Source of the DNA: an uncultured Eggerthellaceae bacterium
GTDB lineage: Bacteria > Actinomycetota > Coriobacteriia > Coriobacteriales > Eggerthellaceae
Direction of reading: 5' to 3'
NCBI GenBank assembly: GCA_934630905.1
Contig: CAKTXN010000037.1
Span: 1-17,088, forward strand
DNA: 17,088 bases
A program made the translations under genes and the position numbers. Every line of letters begins with the position of its first letter. Position 1 is the stretch's first letter. Below the pieces are notes generated by a model. The model did no database searches. It was not told where the DNA came from and saw only the letters and a list, made by a program, of their open reading frames with translations. Of the stretch, positions 16,979 through 17,088 are shown one piece after another.

Positions 16979-17088
16979 CCCTGTATTAGAGATAGATGGA
17001 CGCTACTAAGTGCCCCATTACAGTAGAAACCAGCTGATTTGATCCGTTGGTTCCCATACCGTCGGGATCGGATTACGATTGAACCATG

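Overview
The window looks like chromosomal DNA of a GC-rich anaerobic gut actinobacterium of the class Coriobacteriia, probably Eggerthellaceae. This placement is inference. It rests on the gene mix (a cytosolic-looking DMSO-reductase-family molybdoenzyme with its ferredoxin-like subunit and permeases, a multi-pass membrane Ser/Thr kinase), on Ala/Gly-rich codon use, and on GGAGG/AAAGGGG-type ribosome sites. No rRNA, tRNA, CRISPR array or phage gene was seen.

Left part (272-5006, all minus strand): tilS (tRNA-Ile lysidine synthase), a cysteine-rich DUF2284 protein, maf (house-cleaning nucleotide pyrophosphatase) and a 683-residue Ser/Thr kinase with a multi-pass membrane C-terminus. They run head to tail with short gaps and could be one transcript. 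About 585 bp without a gene follows (5007-5591); it holds dispersed GC-rich repeats and two direct-repeat arrays that look like regulatory sites.

Middle part (5592-8701): a plus-strand MFS transporter whose low-complexity tail runs 67 bp into the convergent gene for a pyridoxamine-phosphate-oxidase-like protein. Next come a MITE-like inverted-repeat structure, the decayed C-terminal stub of an IS3-family transposase, and an AT-rich gene-free stretch with a candidate small RNA.

Right part (8702-16933, all minus strand): in order of transcription, a LysR-type regulator, an 805-bp gap rich in palindromes, a molybdopterin/[4Fe-4S] catalytic subunit with no Tat signal, a four-cluster ferredoxin subunit 3 bp later, a GntP-family permease, and an NCS1-family (cytosine/purine-type) permease behind a nested-hairpin leader. 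No membrane anchor (DmsC/NrfD type) and no DmsD-type chaperone is encoded next to the molybdoenzyme. The most economical reading is a substrate-specific module: a small molecule is taken up by one or both permeases and reduced, dehydroxylated or transhydroxylated in the cytoplasm, under LysR control. The substrate cannot be read from the sequence. This module is the most interesting part of the window.
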